Positions 52,201-60,049 of a DNA stretch of 64,000 nucleotides are shown here, in pieces (position 1 is the first letter of the stretch; each line of letters begins with the position of its first letter). The notes beneath the pieces were generated by a model that worked only from the letters and a program-made list of their open reading frames with translations, was not told where the DNA came from and ran no database searches. A program made the translations under genes and the position numbers. The stretch spans positions 25,715,670-25,779,669 of the forward strand of contig CM043872.1 of assembly GCA_023846275.1 (NCBI GenBank), written 5' to 3'. The stretch is from Vanilla planifolia (taxonomy: Eukaryota; Streptophyta; Magnoliopsida; Asparagales; Orchidaceae).

Positions 52201-54000
52201 TTTGTGGTAGCCAAGTTTATCAATCTTGCATACTTATTTTTGTTCTTGGTATAAGATGCTAGTACTCCATGTTATTATAATGAATATTTTTATATTTTTG
52301 GTTCTTTAATTGATTATTTTTGTTTTTTTTTTGTCGATATTTTGAGCTGATAGCTCCGTTGAAGGCAATTGTAACCCTTATTTTATGTATTACACTTCTT
52401 AATAGTTGGGCCTTGAAAACCTTGGTCCAAAGTTTTTGAAGAATGCTTTTGAGAGCCATGCTCTTTTTTGTTTTTGGTACAAAACTTTTGCTCACTCTTG
52501 ATATTGTCCATTATCCCACAGATAATAAGAAAAATTCAAATCCTGAATTTGAAAGGGCAGCCTGTTGTTTCGAAAACTCTTGCATAGGTTGTGTTTGGTG
52601 TATGGTCAAACTGAAATTGTTTTTCATATGCATGCTTACCTTACCTTGTATAAGGCTTGATTTGCAAACTCCAAGCCTTATGGCAATAGCTTTTACTATT
52701 TTGCCATGGCTCCCTTTCTAAACTATGAAGTCACATTTTTTTTCTACTCAAAATGCTGACAAAATGTTGCTATTTTGCATGCTGCATTCAATATATATCG
52801 ATTGATAAAGCAAGTAGAATAAGGATATGCATTCTGCATTCTGCTCAGATATAAAGTTTATATTTGTTTTACTTCTGCACTGCTTTGTCTGTCTTTATTA
52901 AAACATATTTTTGGGCGGGTCTTTGGACATAGTGCTTGAAAGTTCTTTTTTAGTTTTCTTTGCGTTTGCAGAGTAAGGAGTTTTAATTGGTAAATGTTAC
53001 AGTTGTTAGTCCATTTTTTTCCCCTTACTGAAAAGCTATTGCTTATCCCATATTTGCATTATGGTCATTAAAGCTGGTCATATTTCTATAGAAACATTTT
53101 GTTATTGCTTTATTTGGGAAGCTCATTCCATTGGTTACCTTTTCTTTGATGGGCTTGGCTTGTGTTGCCTTTATGTATATAATTTAGCTTATAAAAACAT
53201 AAATACATACATGCACCTATATTTTGTTTCAAATATTGTGGCTTTGCGGTTTTCCTTTGCAAACTCATTTTTTTATTTTGGTCACAGGAATTTCTCTTCC
53301 AGCCAATTTTACTAATTTTTTCTTTCCAGTTTTTTGTATTTATTTGTTATTTAAATTTTAGTTTTCAAAGAAAATGAATTGTGAGAAAACTCAGGATGTT
53401 AGTCTCTAGCTTTTAGTAGCCTGTTGCATACATGAAATGCATCCACACCGTTTCAATCAATCTTATTCTGCATAACAACTTAACGTTATTTATTCTGATG
53501 TTTGTTCTGATGTTTGTTGTCTTCTTAATTTTATGCATCGCTGAAGGTTCTCAGCTAAGGATTGCATGTTTCTTACTTCTACCTGCGATCCAGCTAGTTG
53601 TGGGAATTAGTCATCCCTCATGGATTTCTCTTCCATTTTTCATTTGTAGCTGTATTGGTCTCGTTGACTGGTCCTTAAAAAGCAATTTTCTTGGCTTTTT
53701 TCGGTAAGCTTTTAATGTCACATATAGTTCATGTAATTTTAATTATATATTGTATATATGATTTATTGAATGCTTTGTCACTAGCTTGATTTCAACTTTT
53801 TGTTCATTTACAGGTGGTGGAGGCCTCTTCTAATTTTTGCATGTTTTACCATTTGCCTGTTGTATGTGTACCAACTTCCAATTAAGCAACCATCTATGGT
53901 TCTCATAATTGCAGAATTCTTTGGATTGTACAAGATAAGCATGAAATCGGAGTTACCAGAGATTTGTTCTGGACTTTCTCTCTTACTTTTCTTTTTCATG
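22205..54000 (+). CDS. PIEZO mechanosensitive ion channel, 5' part of the gene (N-terminal 259 residues, six exons)
   Basis: Six exons (22205-22253, 30418-30498, 40033-40189, 50212-50357, 53547-53703, 53814-54000) total 777 bp, exactly 259 codons, with GT-AG ends and matching phase at every junction. The product is hydrophobic, with several membrane segments. It follows plant PIEZO from the first residue: MWTFLGRFVLP, DWSLISL, AQVV, LRIACFLLLPAIQL, HPSWISLPFF, GLVDWSLKSN, RWWRPLL, YVYQLPI and PEICSGLSLLLFFFM. Plant PIEZOs are about 2,500-residue stretch-activated cation channels, reported in root cap and in vacuolar membranes of tip-growing cells. This window therefore holds only the start of the propeller-blade region; the pore lies downstream. 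The ATG at 22205 is chosen because it matches the Arabidopsis start. Later exons were not found before 64,000. The introns are about 8.2, 9.5, 10.0, 3.2 and 0.11 kb, then at least 10 kb. No coding defect is seen. Confidence 0.93.
22460..23520 (-). mobile_element. Ty1/Copia fossil in PIEZO intron 1
   Basis: On the minus strand 22,620-22,880 reads as a Copia RNase H (FKEIVWLNNVLK, then DNSVSIHIAKNPIDHEQIQHI). About 0.5 kb further along the same strand (near 23,395-23,440) is a reverse-transcriptase phrase resembling IVLVYVNDLIV. The order RT then RNase H is right for Copia. The element is a truncated, broken fossil with many breaks; gag, protease and integrase were not seen and the LTRs were not recognised. 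Confidence 0.65.
23870..27090 (+). mobile_element. LINE (plant L1/RIL type), decayed, with A-tail, in PIEZO intron 1
   Basis: Same strand as the gene. ORF1 shows a DUF4283-like phrase near 23,935-24,000 (IWHGGPWMID) and a zinc-knuckle-like phrase near 24,310-24,345 (CGQVGHFIGAC, lacking the expected first Cys). ORF2 shows the pre-RT region (about 25,000-25,420), the lead-in to the RT (HHAIFSTGPN near 25,490, ITVVEQVFFSGYMPS near 25,580-25,625), RT phrases (GFVRGLSISDNYFIS near 25,800, SSSEGLMAVKVELE near 25,870-25,915) and an RNase H segment near 26,610-26,850. The 3' end reads GGCCGGCTATTTAAAAAAAA at about 27,072-27,091, the usual L1 tail. Many in-frame stops and frame shifts throughout show it is dead and old. 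The endonuclease is poorly preserved and the left boundary is uncertain. Confidence 0.8.
27280..28265 (+). mobile_element. Second LINE fragment: 5' region and ORF1
   Basis: Directly downstream of the first LINE and in the same orientation. At 27,945-28,215 the plus strand encodes a DUF4283-type ORF1 segment: WGCSLVGHCIGKRP, then FWNPKGSLEVL, FFPFKFSLEEDPL, and IDGCTLI after a frame change. It ends near FSEFTAFY. No ORF2 follows, so this is either a fragment or was cut by a later rearrangement. The 27,280-27,940 part is probably the LINE 5' end but shows no firm motif. Confidence 0.6.
28266..29814 (+). other. PIEZO intron 1, unannotated part
   Basis: No repeat or gene is recognised. There is an A-run near 28,965-28,975. 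It contains no open frame with recognisable content. Confidence 0.5.
29815..30382 (+). repeat. Tandem duplication directly upstream of PIEZO exon 2
   Basis: Unit A (29,815-30,160) and unit B (30,161 to about 30,382) begin with the same phrase (TTTTGGTTTGTTG). They share GGTGGTTCTTCTCT, GCATCATCTTAGTGCT, TTTTAAATGAATTTAGGCA and a TTCGT..TCTGCAGAAATT end. Unit B lacks about 120 bp present in the middle of unit A. Both end in an acceptor-like TCTGCAG (30,151-30,157 and 30,373-30,379) close to the true acceptor at 30,417. Identity is roughly 80-90 percent by eye. Confidence 0.8.
30418..30498 (+). CDS. PIEZO exon 2
   Basis: 81 bp after the acceptor TTCAATTTTGCAG, ending at AGAG|GTATGT. It encodes SLLDWSLISLTNLLIFLAIQ followed by LSGTTR, the remainder of the first hydrophobic hairpin (residues 18-43). 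The DWSLIS phrase matches the NWSLIS of Arabidopsis. Confidence 0.92.
30800..31770 (+). mobile_element. Probable LTR and leader region of a Gypsy fossil (PIEZO intron 2)
   Basis: Non-coding sequence preceding a primer-binding-like phrase (GGTTATCAGAGCA at about 31,780-31,792, close to the common TGGTATCAGAGC). Its 30,880-31,410 part is repeated with divergence at about 36,580-37,110. It contains short open frames on both strands with no meaning. The left end is an estimate. Confidence 0.45.
31778..33160 (+). mobile_element. Ty3/Gypsy fossil, internal region (protease to start of reverse transcriptase)
   Basis: After the primer-binding-like phrase comes a gag-like stretch. A protease-end phrase follows near 32,400-32,470 (VMLLDVCRIIL, as in the usual MDVCHILLGRPW). 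Reverse-transcriptase entry phrases occur near 32,940-33,060 (a CIDYCVIN equivalent of CVDYRAIN, then RIDDL and VFTKL). The element stops at about 33.15 kb. It is a heavily broken, truncated fossil and looks old. Confidence 0.65.
32602..32656 (+). repeat. 27-bp direct repeat, two copies
   Basis: The phrase AATTCGATCCAAGAAGCTTG with its T-rich tail occurs twice in a row, nearly identical, inside the Gypsy fossil. This is a local slippage product that postdates the insertion. Confidence 0.85.
33161..34000 (-). repeat. G-rich segment, possible LTR of a minus-strand element
   Basis: Composition changes abruptly here (GGTGGTGATGG-type words). A phrase at about 33,165-33,185 is, on the minus strand, TTTGGTGTCAGAGTTGG, similar to a tRNA-Met-type primer-binding site. 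That would make the sequence to its right an LTR of a minus-strand element. No coding part of such an element was recognised, so this is tentative. Confidence 0.3.
34500..36370 (+). repeat. Old tandem duplication of about 1.1 kb in PIEZO intron 2
   Basis: Two segments (about 34,500-35,270 and 35,590-36,370) match in order and orientation. Shared phrases include AAATAAAATTATAATTATTT, GCTCAAAGAAATC, GGGAATA.ACTCA.GTGG, TACTAATGAAA and GATGTGGGATG.GATTA. By eye the copies have diverged considerably, with many indels. There is no coding content. They could be two LTRs of a non-autonomous element with a very short interior, or a simple duplication. Confidence 0.65.
36580..37128 (+). repeat. Second copy of the LTR-like repeat, followed by a primer-binding-like phrase
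   Basis: 36,600-37,105 matches 30,880-31,410 (for example AAGGCATG, TTGAGGAAGG, AAGTA.CATGATACAAGGAGA and a GGAAGCAAG phrase). It is followed by AATGCGCCATCGTTGGGGG (about 37,108-37,126), which resembles the GGCGCC-type primer-binding phrase of some Gypsy elements. No coding interior follows. It is probably a broken LTR fossil of the same family as the copy at 30.9 kb. Confidence 0.45.
37145..37760 (+). repeat. Repeat family B, copy 1, with GA microsatellite and degenerate GGTCTTGA units
   Basis: It begins with TTAAG.ATTTAAG followed by a (GA)n tract at about 37,212-37,230. It then runs through a conserved non-coding segment into a block where a GGTCTTGA/CTCAAG-type phrase recurs every 20-26 bases (about 37,540-37,670). 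The same order occurs again at 38,455-39,210. Confidence 0.6.
38455..39210 (+). repeat. Repeat family B, copy 2
   Basis: It matches the segment at 37,145-37,760 in order: TTAAGAAGTGA, a longer (GA)n tract (38,505-38,562), GGATGACTTGTCC-like sequence, AAGTTGACTTTGAATGGCTAG and the repeated GGTCTTGA-type block (about 39,000-39,160). The copies lie about 1.3 kb apart in direct orientation. They may be terminal repeats of a short non-autonomous element, with 37,760-38,455 as its interior. Confidence 0.55.
39211..40032 (+). other. PIEZO intron 2, 3' end
   Basis: No repeat recognised. The last 60 bases are T-rich and lead to the exon 3 acceptor. Confidence 0.5.
40033..40189 (+). CDS. PIEZO exon 3
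   Basis: 157 bp after the acceptor TTTATTTGCAG, ending at TGAG|GTAAGA. Residues 45-95 include a membrane segment (FVLLWCTVLFSLIVIVAQVV) and a Trp-rich loop (NEWNFADSWWAKLVG). These match the placement of AQVVYLVIW and the following loop in Arabidopsis. Confidence 0.93.
40930..41010 (+). repeat. tRNA-like head of a SINE or tRNA pseudogene
   Basis: GGTCTATAGCTTAGTGGTAGAGC closely matches the acceptor and D-arm of plant tRNA-Cys (which reads ..CATAGCTCAGTGGTAGAGC). It includes a full RNA polymerase III A box (TAGCTTAGTGG). A weak B-box-like GAGGTTCACAAAAC lies about 35 bases further, at the right distance. The anticodon region does not fold as a tRNA, so it is not a working tRNA gene. A tRNA-derived SINE is the likeliest reading; its 3' end was not found. 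Confidence 0.4.
41011..42827 (+). other. PIEZO intron 3, G-rich repeat-like segment and flank
   Basis: From about 41,340 to 42,200 the plus strand is unusually G-rich and its minus strand has two longer open frames (41,584-41,769 and 41,888-42,151) rich in Pro, Leu and His. I recognise no domain. The composition resembles the 5' region or ORF1 of a minus-strand retroelement, but nothing proves it. Confidence 0.35.
42828..42968. repeat. Compound (TA)n / (CATATA)n / (TG)n microsatellite, largely palindromic
   Basis: About 140 bp of TA-rich repeats in which a left half with ACATATATAC words is mirrored by a right half with GTATATATGT words around position 42,885-42,890. It ends in a (TG)n run at 42,942-42,960. 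The sequence could form a cruciform, and length polymorphism is likely. Confidence 0.85.
43900..44620 (+). repeat. Degenerate tandem repeat with GATGGTTGTC-type units
   Basis: Phrases such as AGATAGTTTGATGGTTGTCCAG, CGAACAGTTTGATGGTTGTTCG and TTGGACGGTCGATTCACAT recur with variable spacing and heavy divergence. They often contain short inverted words (TCGAAC/GTTCGA). No coding content. It may be part of an LTR of unknown family. Confidence 0.4.
45600..46900 (+). mobile_element. Ty1/Copia fossil, gag and protease part (PIEZO intron 3)
   Basis: Plus-strand translations give Copia gag phrases near 45,720-45,910 (NENNYLQWS, LRFKSWKIENITVMPWMINL) and protease-adjacent phrases near 46,640-46,740 (SNHMPEHKELLTSLIYHH). 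With the RT and RNase H part at 47.95-49.44 kb this is one element interrupted or rearranged in the middle. It is broken, with many breaks, and old. Confidence 0.65.
46901..47940 (+). other. Unassigned segment inside the Copia fossil
   Basis: Contains a 74-codon open frame (46,930-47,154) without a recognised domain. There is also a nested pair of short direct repeats near 47,308-47,475 (TCCCCCTAATTCTTTG and an AGGAAAATGATA phrase, each twice). The integrase expected here was not recognised. Confidence 0.35.
47950..49440 (+). mobile_element. Ty1/Copia fossil, reverse transcriptase and RNase H part
   Basis: Ordered Copia landmarks: a KLNTILFLLSL equivalent near 48,140; QSPRAWF-like and QYGYS-like phrases near 48,330-48,400; IAIIILYADDILIGDC near 48,430-48,485; VFEIKD and GYFLEME equivalents near 48,520-48,570; a P.EDHMEIVYKILGYL phrase near 48,810-48,860; and an RNase H phrase (DNQSAINI-like) near 49,155-49,180. 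The polypurine tract and LTR start are probably at about 49,430-49,440. It is a broken fossil with many breaks. Confidence 0.75.
49441..50211 (+). other. PIEZO intron 3, 3' end; possible Copia LTR remnant
   Basis: 49,440-49,660 may be the 3' LTR of the preceding fossil, but no partner LTR was recognised. The remainder is T-rich intron leading to the exon 4 acceptor. Confidence 0.4.
50212..50357 (+). CDS. PIEZO exon 4
   Basis: 146 bp after TTTTCCATTGCAG, ending at AATAG|GTTGGT. Residues 97-144 include a membrane segment (SVIFFAVIQLSVALVAFVEV) and a loop ending SSSVEQI, equivalent to the FEHLG region of Arabidopsis PIEZO. Confidence 0.92.
50358..53546 (+). other. PIEZO intron 4
   Basis: 3,189 bp. 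No firm element. A minus-strand open frame at 51,413-51,679 is richer in G+C than its surroundings and may be a piece of a minus-strand retroelement leader, but it has no recognised motif. The other open frames are chance. Confidence 0.55.
53547..53703 (+). CDS. PIEZO exon 5
   Basis: 157 bp after the acceptor CATCGCTGAAG, ending at TTCG|GTAAGC. Residues 146-196 are the best-conserved part of this region (LRIACFLLLPAIQLVVG, HPSWISLPFFI, GLVDWSLKSN). They differ from my recollection of Arabidopsis PIEZO at only a minority of positions. Confidence 0.95.
53704..53813 (+). other. PIEZO intron 5 (110 bp)
   Basis: A short, T-rich intron with a GTAAGC donor and a TTTACAG acceptor. It is the only compact intron of the gene in this window. 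Confidence 0.93.
53814..54000 (+). CDS. PIEZO exon 6
   Basis: 187 bp after CATTTACAG, ending at TTCATG|GTACTT in phase 0. Residues 198-259 include WWRPLLIFACF, LLYVYQLPIKQP, a GLYKIS phrase and PEICSGLSLLLFFFM. The following exon should begin with an equivalent of LSYVRSDLEDMD; it is not seen in the window. Confidence 0.93.
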
Positions 54001-57000
54001 GTACTTGTTCTCATGCCCCAATTTTTATTTTTGTTGATGAATTTTCTGTCAAAGGATTTGTTAATCGTTCTCACATACCTCAATATATGTGCTCTTTAAT
54101 GATTGACAACCTTAAGAGTTTACATGATGTCAATCCTTCATTTTTATATGCTTTTGTCTGGATGTCATACAAATTTTATCATGGACCTTGTCAAATTATT
54201 TACCGTACAGATGGTTGCTATGTTAATCTAATCTGATCTTGAAAGGGGCATTGAAATAAGGATTGCAACCTACGTTTCCTGAGTGCTTGCTGCCATTGTT
54301 GCTTGGATTTATTATATGAAATATGGCATAATTCTTAATTTCTGTTTCTGTCTGTTCTGTCGTGTTGTTTTTATTGATTTATATCTTGGCTCAAAATTCT
54401 AATTTTTTAGGTTAGAAGTTAAAACATAAATATTAGAAACATTGTTCTATAGGAATTAAAAATTTTTGTTTATTTTTTTTATAGCAACTATTTCTATGAT
54501 TTGAAATTTTGATCGCTAAGTAATATTACAATTTTATTACTAGGTCAAAACCAACCTTCAAATAGTGTTTTTTTGTTGCAAATGTAGTGAAGATAATTCT
54601 TAAAGCTTGAAAATTATCATCCTCGACTAATTGAAGCTTAGAAAAGTTTTCTAAAGCAAATTATATTAATTACCATGATGTTGAAACTAAGAAGCACCTA
54701 ATTCCTATCCTAAAGAAAATGAACTTTCGATGTTCTTGTACCATCCATTAATCAAACAACTGGTATTTGCAAAAATAAAGGTGACAAAGTGAGTTTGCAA
54801 AACAAAGTTGTGATGCAGAACAAGTTGCATCGGAATGATGACATCAAGAAGGGTTTTCCAGGCTTATCCAAAACTATGCTGGGACCCAATCAGAGCCAAA
54901 TACATGATGAAAAGGGCTCCAAATATTGTTTGAAGGGATTCACATCTTTATTAGGTTGGATCATTTATAAGACCCAAGATTGTTTCTTATTTTATTTTTG
55001 CTCATTTATTCTTTTCTTTATTTTTCTTAATTTTATTCTGTTAGTTTGATCAATTTTAGGTTCAAAGGACATTCAGTTGGGGATTTTTTTGTACTCTATT
55101 TAAGCATTTTTAAAGAATGGAAATTACGTTTTGTATTTTCCTTTAATTTGTAACTGAGAAGGTTTTGCAAGGTGCATTGGCATAGAATCAGGCTGTTTTT
55201 GCTCGAGCTCCGCCATCACTGGTTCTTGTTAGGTGCACTTGTCTTTTTTGCAGAAATGGCATAAGCCATTTGGGATATTGTCTGAGAGAGCTATTTTGGC
55301 CCTAAAAGTGCTCCATAAGGTTTTAGTTAAATCTAAAACAAAGTCATTCGATATGGAAAATTGGATGCAACTAAGTTTTATAATGATAATATAATTTTAT
55401 AATTGAAACTATATCTATACTATGAGATTGACTAAGGTGATTTGGAAGAGCACATCAAGTTTGAACAATATCTTGACAAAAATTGTTGAATGAATTCCTT
55501 GCTTGTCTTAACTAAGAACTTAATGCATAGAAGAATCGTTAGAAGGAGACCTTTGTCATTTTGATTGCTTAATCCATTGCTGAAGTCAATTGTGAGGAGA
55601 ACCAAATTAGTGTCATGTTCATGTAGAAAAATGAGACAACTTTCCCAACCTTAGCCAATAATAGACTACTAGAAACATGTGCAATGTTCTCTAATTAACC
55701 CCATCATATACAATGTTTTGATTTTAAACACAAATAGGTATGGAGATCAACCATGGTCTGACCACTGAAGGCCTCCCTCTTTGAAGCCTAAGAGGGCTAA
55801 AAATAATGTACTTTTCTTTAGAAGTCAAAATGAGTTGACATGATGCTAGAGAAGAGGTCATAAATTTCTGCTTAACCAAATCTTAACTTTGGCTATTGTA
55901 TCAACTTCTAAACTAGTCAACAATACATCAATCTTCAACAACACTAAATATGCCCATGCCCTTACCATGTGAAGTCCTCCCATTATGTAGTCTCATGGAT
56001 CCATGGTTTGTGAACCTCTAATCATATGATGAGTAACTAATTTTTATTCTACTCTTATGCTTCATATCATTGGTCAATCCTGAGTAAGAATATAAGATGG
56101 GTCTTTTTCTTGTATGTTTGGTAGAAGTTCTTTTCAATTAGTGAATCTTGTACGTTGTACTCAGTCCTCCATTCTTCTAAATTGCATTGCAATTTATTAT
56201 AAATTAATGGATTAACTTAAGATCATGATTGTTTAGCTAAATTTTATATTGTTCATAAAATCTAGGCTCAATGATTTGGGAGGATGATTGACAACCGTAG
56301 CATTGAGGACGAGTTGTATGGATTTGGGATAATGATTCTCCCACAATAATTTGTTTTTGTTTGTCTAACAAGGCTTTCTCTATTTTCAATAATTATGATA
56401 TCATGATTTGTAGTGTGGGTTTGGTTATCCAAACTTTAATTATATTATGCACTTGGTTCCCAATGTATTTGTAAAAAAAGATCCATCTTTGTTGACTTAT
56501 GAAGTTTGCTTATTTTCAAAGAACACTTTTTCCTTATATCCCAATAACTTTTTTCCATTTGAATTACTATATAGTGATATTTGGAGGGCATCTCGTGTGA
56601 AAAAATGTCAGCAATCCAGCATTTAATTACTTTCTTTGATGAATAACTAGAGTCTGTTGGGTATGTCTTAAAAAATTTCGTTACAAAGACCTTCCGAGCC
56701 TTACTTATTGGTAAAAAGTCAGTTCAAGATTAACATCTTCTAAATTACCCGAATAGACAATATTTGATAGTACTTCAATACGGTCTTGAGATAATACTTA
56801 GCAACATGTTGCATTGTTCACCAATGCTAATATCTTGATACTTTGCAACAAAATGTCATGGTAAAAGAAGGATTTGTCATCTATTGGATGTTACTAGATC
56901 TCCTATTGTAATAACGAATGTTTTACAATATTTGTGGTGGGAAATTGACAACATTCTTCTTAATAAACATGTCCAGCATATTATTATTCTAGACACCACT
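54001..57000 (+). other. PIEZO intron 6, left part
   Basis: Starts with the donor GTACTT; the exon 6 frame stays open for 33 more codons by chance. 54,790-54,960 and 55,600-56,300 look repeat-derived but were not classified. No candidate for the next PIEZO exon was found. Confidence 0.5.
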
Positions 57001-57440
57001 TTCTATTTTACATAAGACTTAGTTAGGCATGCTTTTTTCATCCACTCTTGCTTTAAAAATCTTTTGGTGTAACTCCTTTGCCCATGCACACGTTCTAACC
57101 CATCCAAACTTTATCCAGGGGTCTATAAGTGCATCTCTATGGAATATTCTCCAATCCAAAAGTGTTGCAAGTACTACTCTTCTACACTTAAAGCATATGT
57201 TTTTTTCTCAGAATCTATTTTACATTTGAATCAGAGAATCTATTTTACATAAGACTTAACTAGGCATGCTCCTTTCATCCACTCTTGCTTTAAAAATCTT
57301 TTGATGTACCTCCTTTGGCCATGCACACATTCTAACCCATCCAAACTTTATCCAAGTGTCTATAAGTGCAATATTCTCCAATCCAAAAGTGTTGCAAGTG
57401 CTACTCTTCTACACTTAAAGCACATGTTTTTGTCTCAGGA
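57001..57440 (+). repeat. Tandem duplication, unit about 236 bp, two copies
   Basis: Unit 1 (about 57,001-57,235) and unit 2 (about 57,236-57,440) share CTATTTTACATAAGACTTA, TTCATCCACTCTTGCTTT, CTAACCCATCCAAACTTTAT and CCAATCCAAAAGTGTTGCAA. There are few substitutions and one short deletion in unit 2. This is a fairly recent local duplication; its open frames are not meaningful. Confidence 0.85.
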
Positions 57441-58049
57441 TGTTACCTTTTTTAAAATCTTCATCATTCTTTCTCTCCATTCCTTCTGATGAGGACCATT
57501 CAAAGGAAAAAAGGTCATAAGATTATTTTCTTTTTTGCCCTACTTAAGTAGTCCAAACTAAAGTAACTTTTCTGCTTTCTTGATCATATTACACTTATAA
57601 TGAATAATTCAAACTTTAAAATACAAGGTTTATTCTTGGAGAAAACCTCCAACATTGACAAAATCAAGATCATGGCCCAAATAGGTGACTAGTTCTAGTA
57701 CAAGCAACAATACTTTAAAAGACAATGAATAAAAACATATGAATTTATCTGAATTACAACATCATAAGGAGAATCTTTCAATTGTTCTGAGTGGTAAGAA
57801 CTAGTATACAGCATTCTATATCTAAATGTATAATTTATGATAAGTTGTCCTCCAAACGTTAGGTATTTATGGACAATATGTCCATGGAAACATTCATTGG
57901 AATCTGTGAGAAGCTCTCGAGTTGAAGTCAGTTGTGTGAAGAATTGTATACTCTTAAAAGAAATGATACTTAACAAATCGTTTATTTACCAAACGATAAG
58001 ATGATTGTTAGATGCAAATGAGTTTTTACAACCAAGAACAAGTTAATAT

Positions 58050-59200
58050 GATATTGAATGGTATAAGGCTTGACTAGTGGACAAAGAATTTACACAAATC
58101 TTCATGTTAAACTATAAGACATTTGTTCAAATTGCCAAACTCAACATTGTGAGAGTTCTCTCTTAAGTCACTAATTCCAACTTGATGCAAGGAATGTATT
58201 ACTGATGATGATCAACAAGAAAAGTTTGTATGGATTACGTTGCTTTAAAGTTGAAAAGATATCTCTATGGGTTAAAATAGTGCCTTAGAGCTTGCTTTGA
58301 TAAGTTTATCACATTAGGTAAAGGCTTATATACATTCAAACCCAAATTGATCACACTATTTTTGAAAAATTAGAAACATGGTAAACTTGTAAAATAGTTT
58401 TTCTCTTATATTGATATCTTTCTTACAAATGATAACCTAGAAGAAATCAAGGTCTTAAAGACATAATTAATGTATTTGAGCTCAAAGACTTGAGGAATCT
58501 TAAATATTTTATGGGCATGGAAATGGTTAGAAAAAAGGTTGTGATCACTGTCTTTCAGGGAAAATAAGTCTTGGATTTGTTGGAAGAAGCATGAATGCTT
58601 AGCTATAGGAGTGTTGAGTTTAAGGTAGTTGTCCAAAGCATCACAAATACTACACACATGTTGGATTTATCTTCACCATCGTCATCATTGTCTTTCATCT
58701 CAGATTCTGTTGCAGGAGTTCCTCTTGTATTCCATTATTTGGTATTAGAGCATTGATGATTCGTTTTTGCATCAATTAATAAATATCAAAGCTTTGGTCA
58801 TCTGTTCTCCATCAATACTACATATGCTTGTACTAAATAGTTTGTAGCAAATATCTTAATAGAAGGTTTCTTCGAGTCAAGCTTTGAAAGGATGGTAATT
58901 TAGGAATGTGTGACATTTATATTCTAGCTTGAGGGGTAATGTAGGAGGTTTAAGATAGCATTTAAACATTTCCAATTTGGCAATTGAAGAAAATCAGGAA
59001 GGTTGGATAAATGCTATCTTAAATTGGAAGTATATTTGGAATAGTTGAAATTGGATTTATTTCCTTGATGTCTTCATCTTGAGATTGACATCTTATTTTT
59101 TTTCTTTGAATATTAATGTAAATGCTTTATTAATATTGGGTATTCCTCCTTACAAAGATCAAGATTGAAGTAATAATTTTTGATTGCTCTAAATTACATT
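58050..59200 (+). mobile_element. Ty1/Copia fossil (reverse transcriptase to RNase H end) in PIEZO intron 6
   Basis: Plus-strand phrases in Copia order: a YLYGLK..P.ACFDKF equivalent near 58,260-58,310; LEEIKVLKT near 58,435; a KYFMGMEMVRKK-like phrase near 58,500-58,545; and a C-terminal EGFFESSFERM phrase near 58,860-58,895, matching the usual end of Copia pol. Probable LTR remnants follow to about 59.2 kb. It is a truncated, broken fossil with many breaks. Confidence 0.65.
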
Positions 59201-60049
59201 ATTGGATGTGAGCCTAAAGTTCATTAATGTGCCATCTTCAAGGTATTATTTAAAGTGAATCAAGGCATTATTTTAGTTATAATTAATTAATTTATTATTT
59301 AATAATTCATTGCTGAGTGTTGGATAAGATTATAATTAGTATTAAGTACCTCTAATAAGAATCGAGGAATGCTCATTATTTTTTGCATATGCAAGCTGCC
59401 TAATTCTATTTGGACAATTTTGATTCAAACTGTAGTGAACTTTTGTGAGCCCCTAGATTGTGGTGTAACTAAACCACTTAAAATTAAGATTAGATTAAAT
59501 ATACCAGCATAGAAATAAATAAACAACAAAATTAATGAAATCGTCTAATGGTCATTGGCAAAAAAAATCTTTTAAATTGGTTTAGAATATGGCAAAATAC
59601 ATGTAGATAAATGCAAACTATGCTTAAAGAAAATGTGAAAAGAGCTTGTAGTTTACATATGGAAGAGAAATAACAATGATCTTATCTGAAAGTTGTCAAT
59701 GGATAATAAAAAAAAGGATTAATTGCAAATAGGTTTGCTACGTATGTTCAATTGTGAGGTTTTTCAAACTTTATTAATCAATCTATAACTATTTTTTTGT
59801 TCTTAAAATGTGATTTAAAAACAATCATATAGGCCCTTATTGTTTATATAACTATGTACGTATGTTCTTGTGGAGAAGGATAATTTAGATACAATATAAA
59901 TAAAAAACTATAAGATTAGTAATCTAATTGTCATATTATTAAAACTATAAAGATCTATCTTATTTGTATTATATGAATGAGATGCTAAAAAGTGTGGTCG
60001 AAGCCTATATTAATGCCGTTAAAGGGGATTCATGTATATATATTCAGAT
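59201..60049 (+). other. PIEZO intron 6, unannotated part
   Basis: A+T-rich, no gene or repeat recognised. Confidence 0.5.

Noticed and set aside
52259-54083. Minus-strand open frames near PIEZO exons 5 and 6
   Set aside because: Shadows of the coding exons or of T-rich intron; no motifs.
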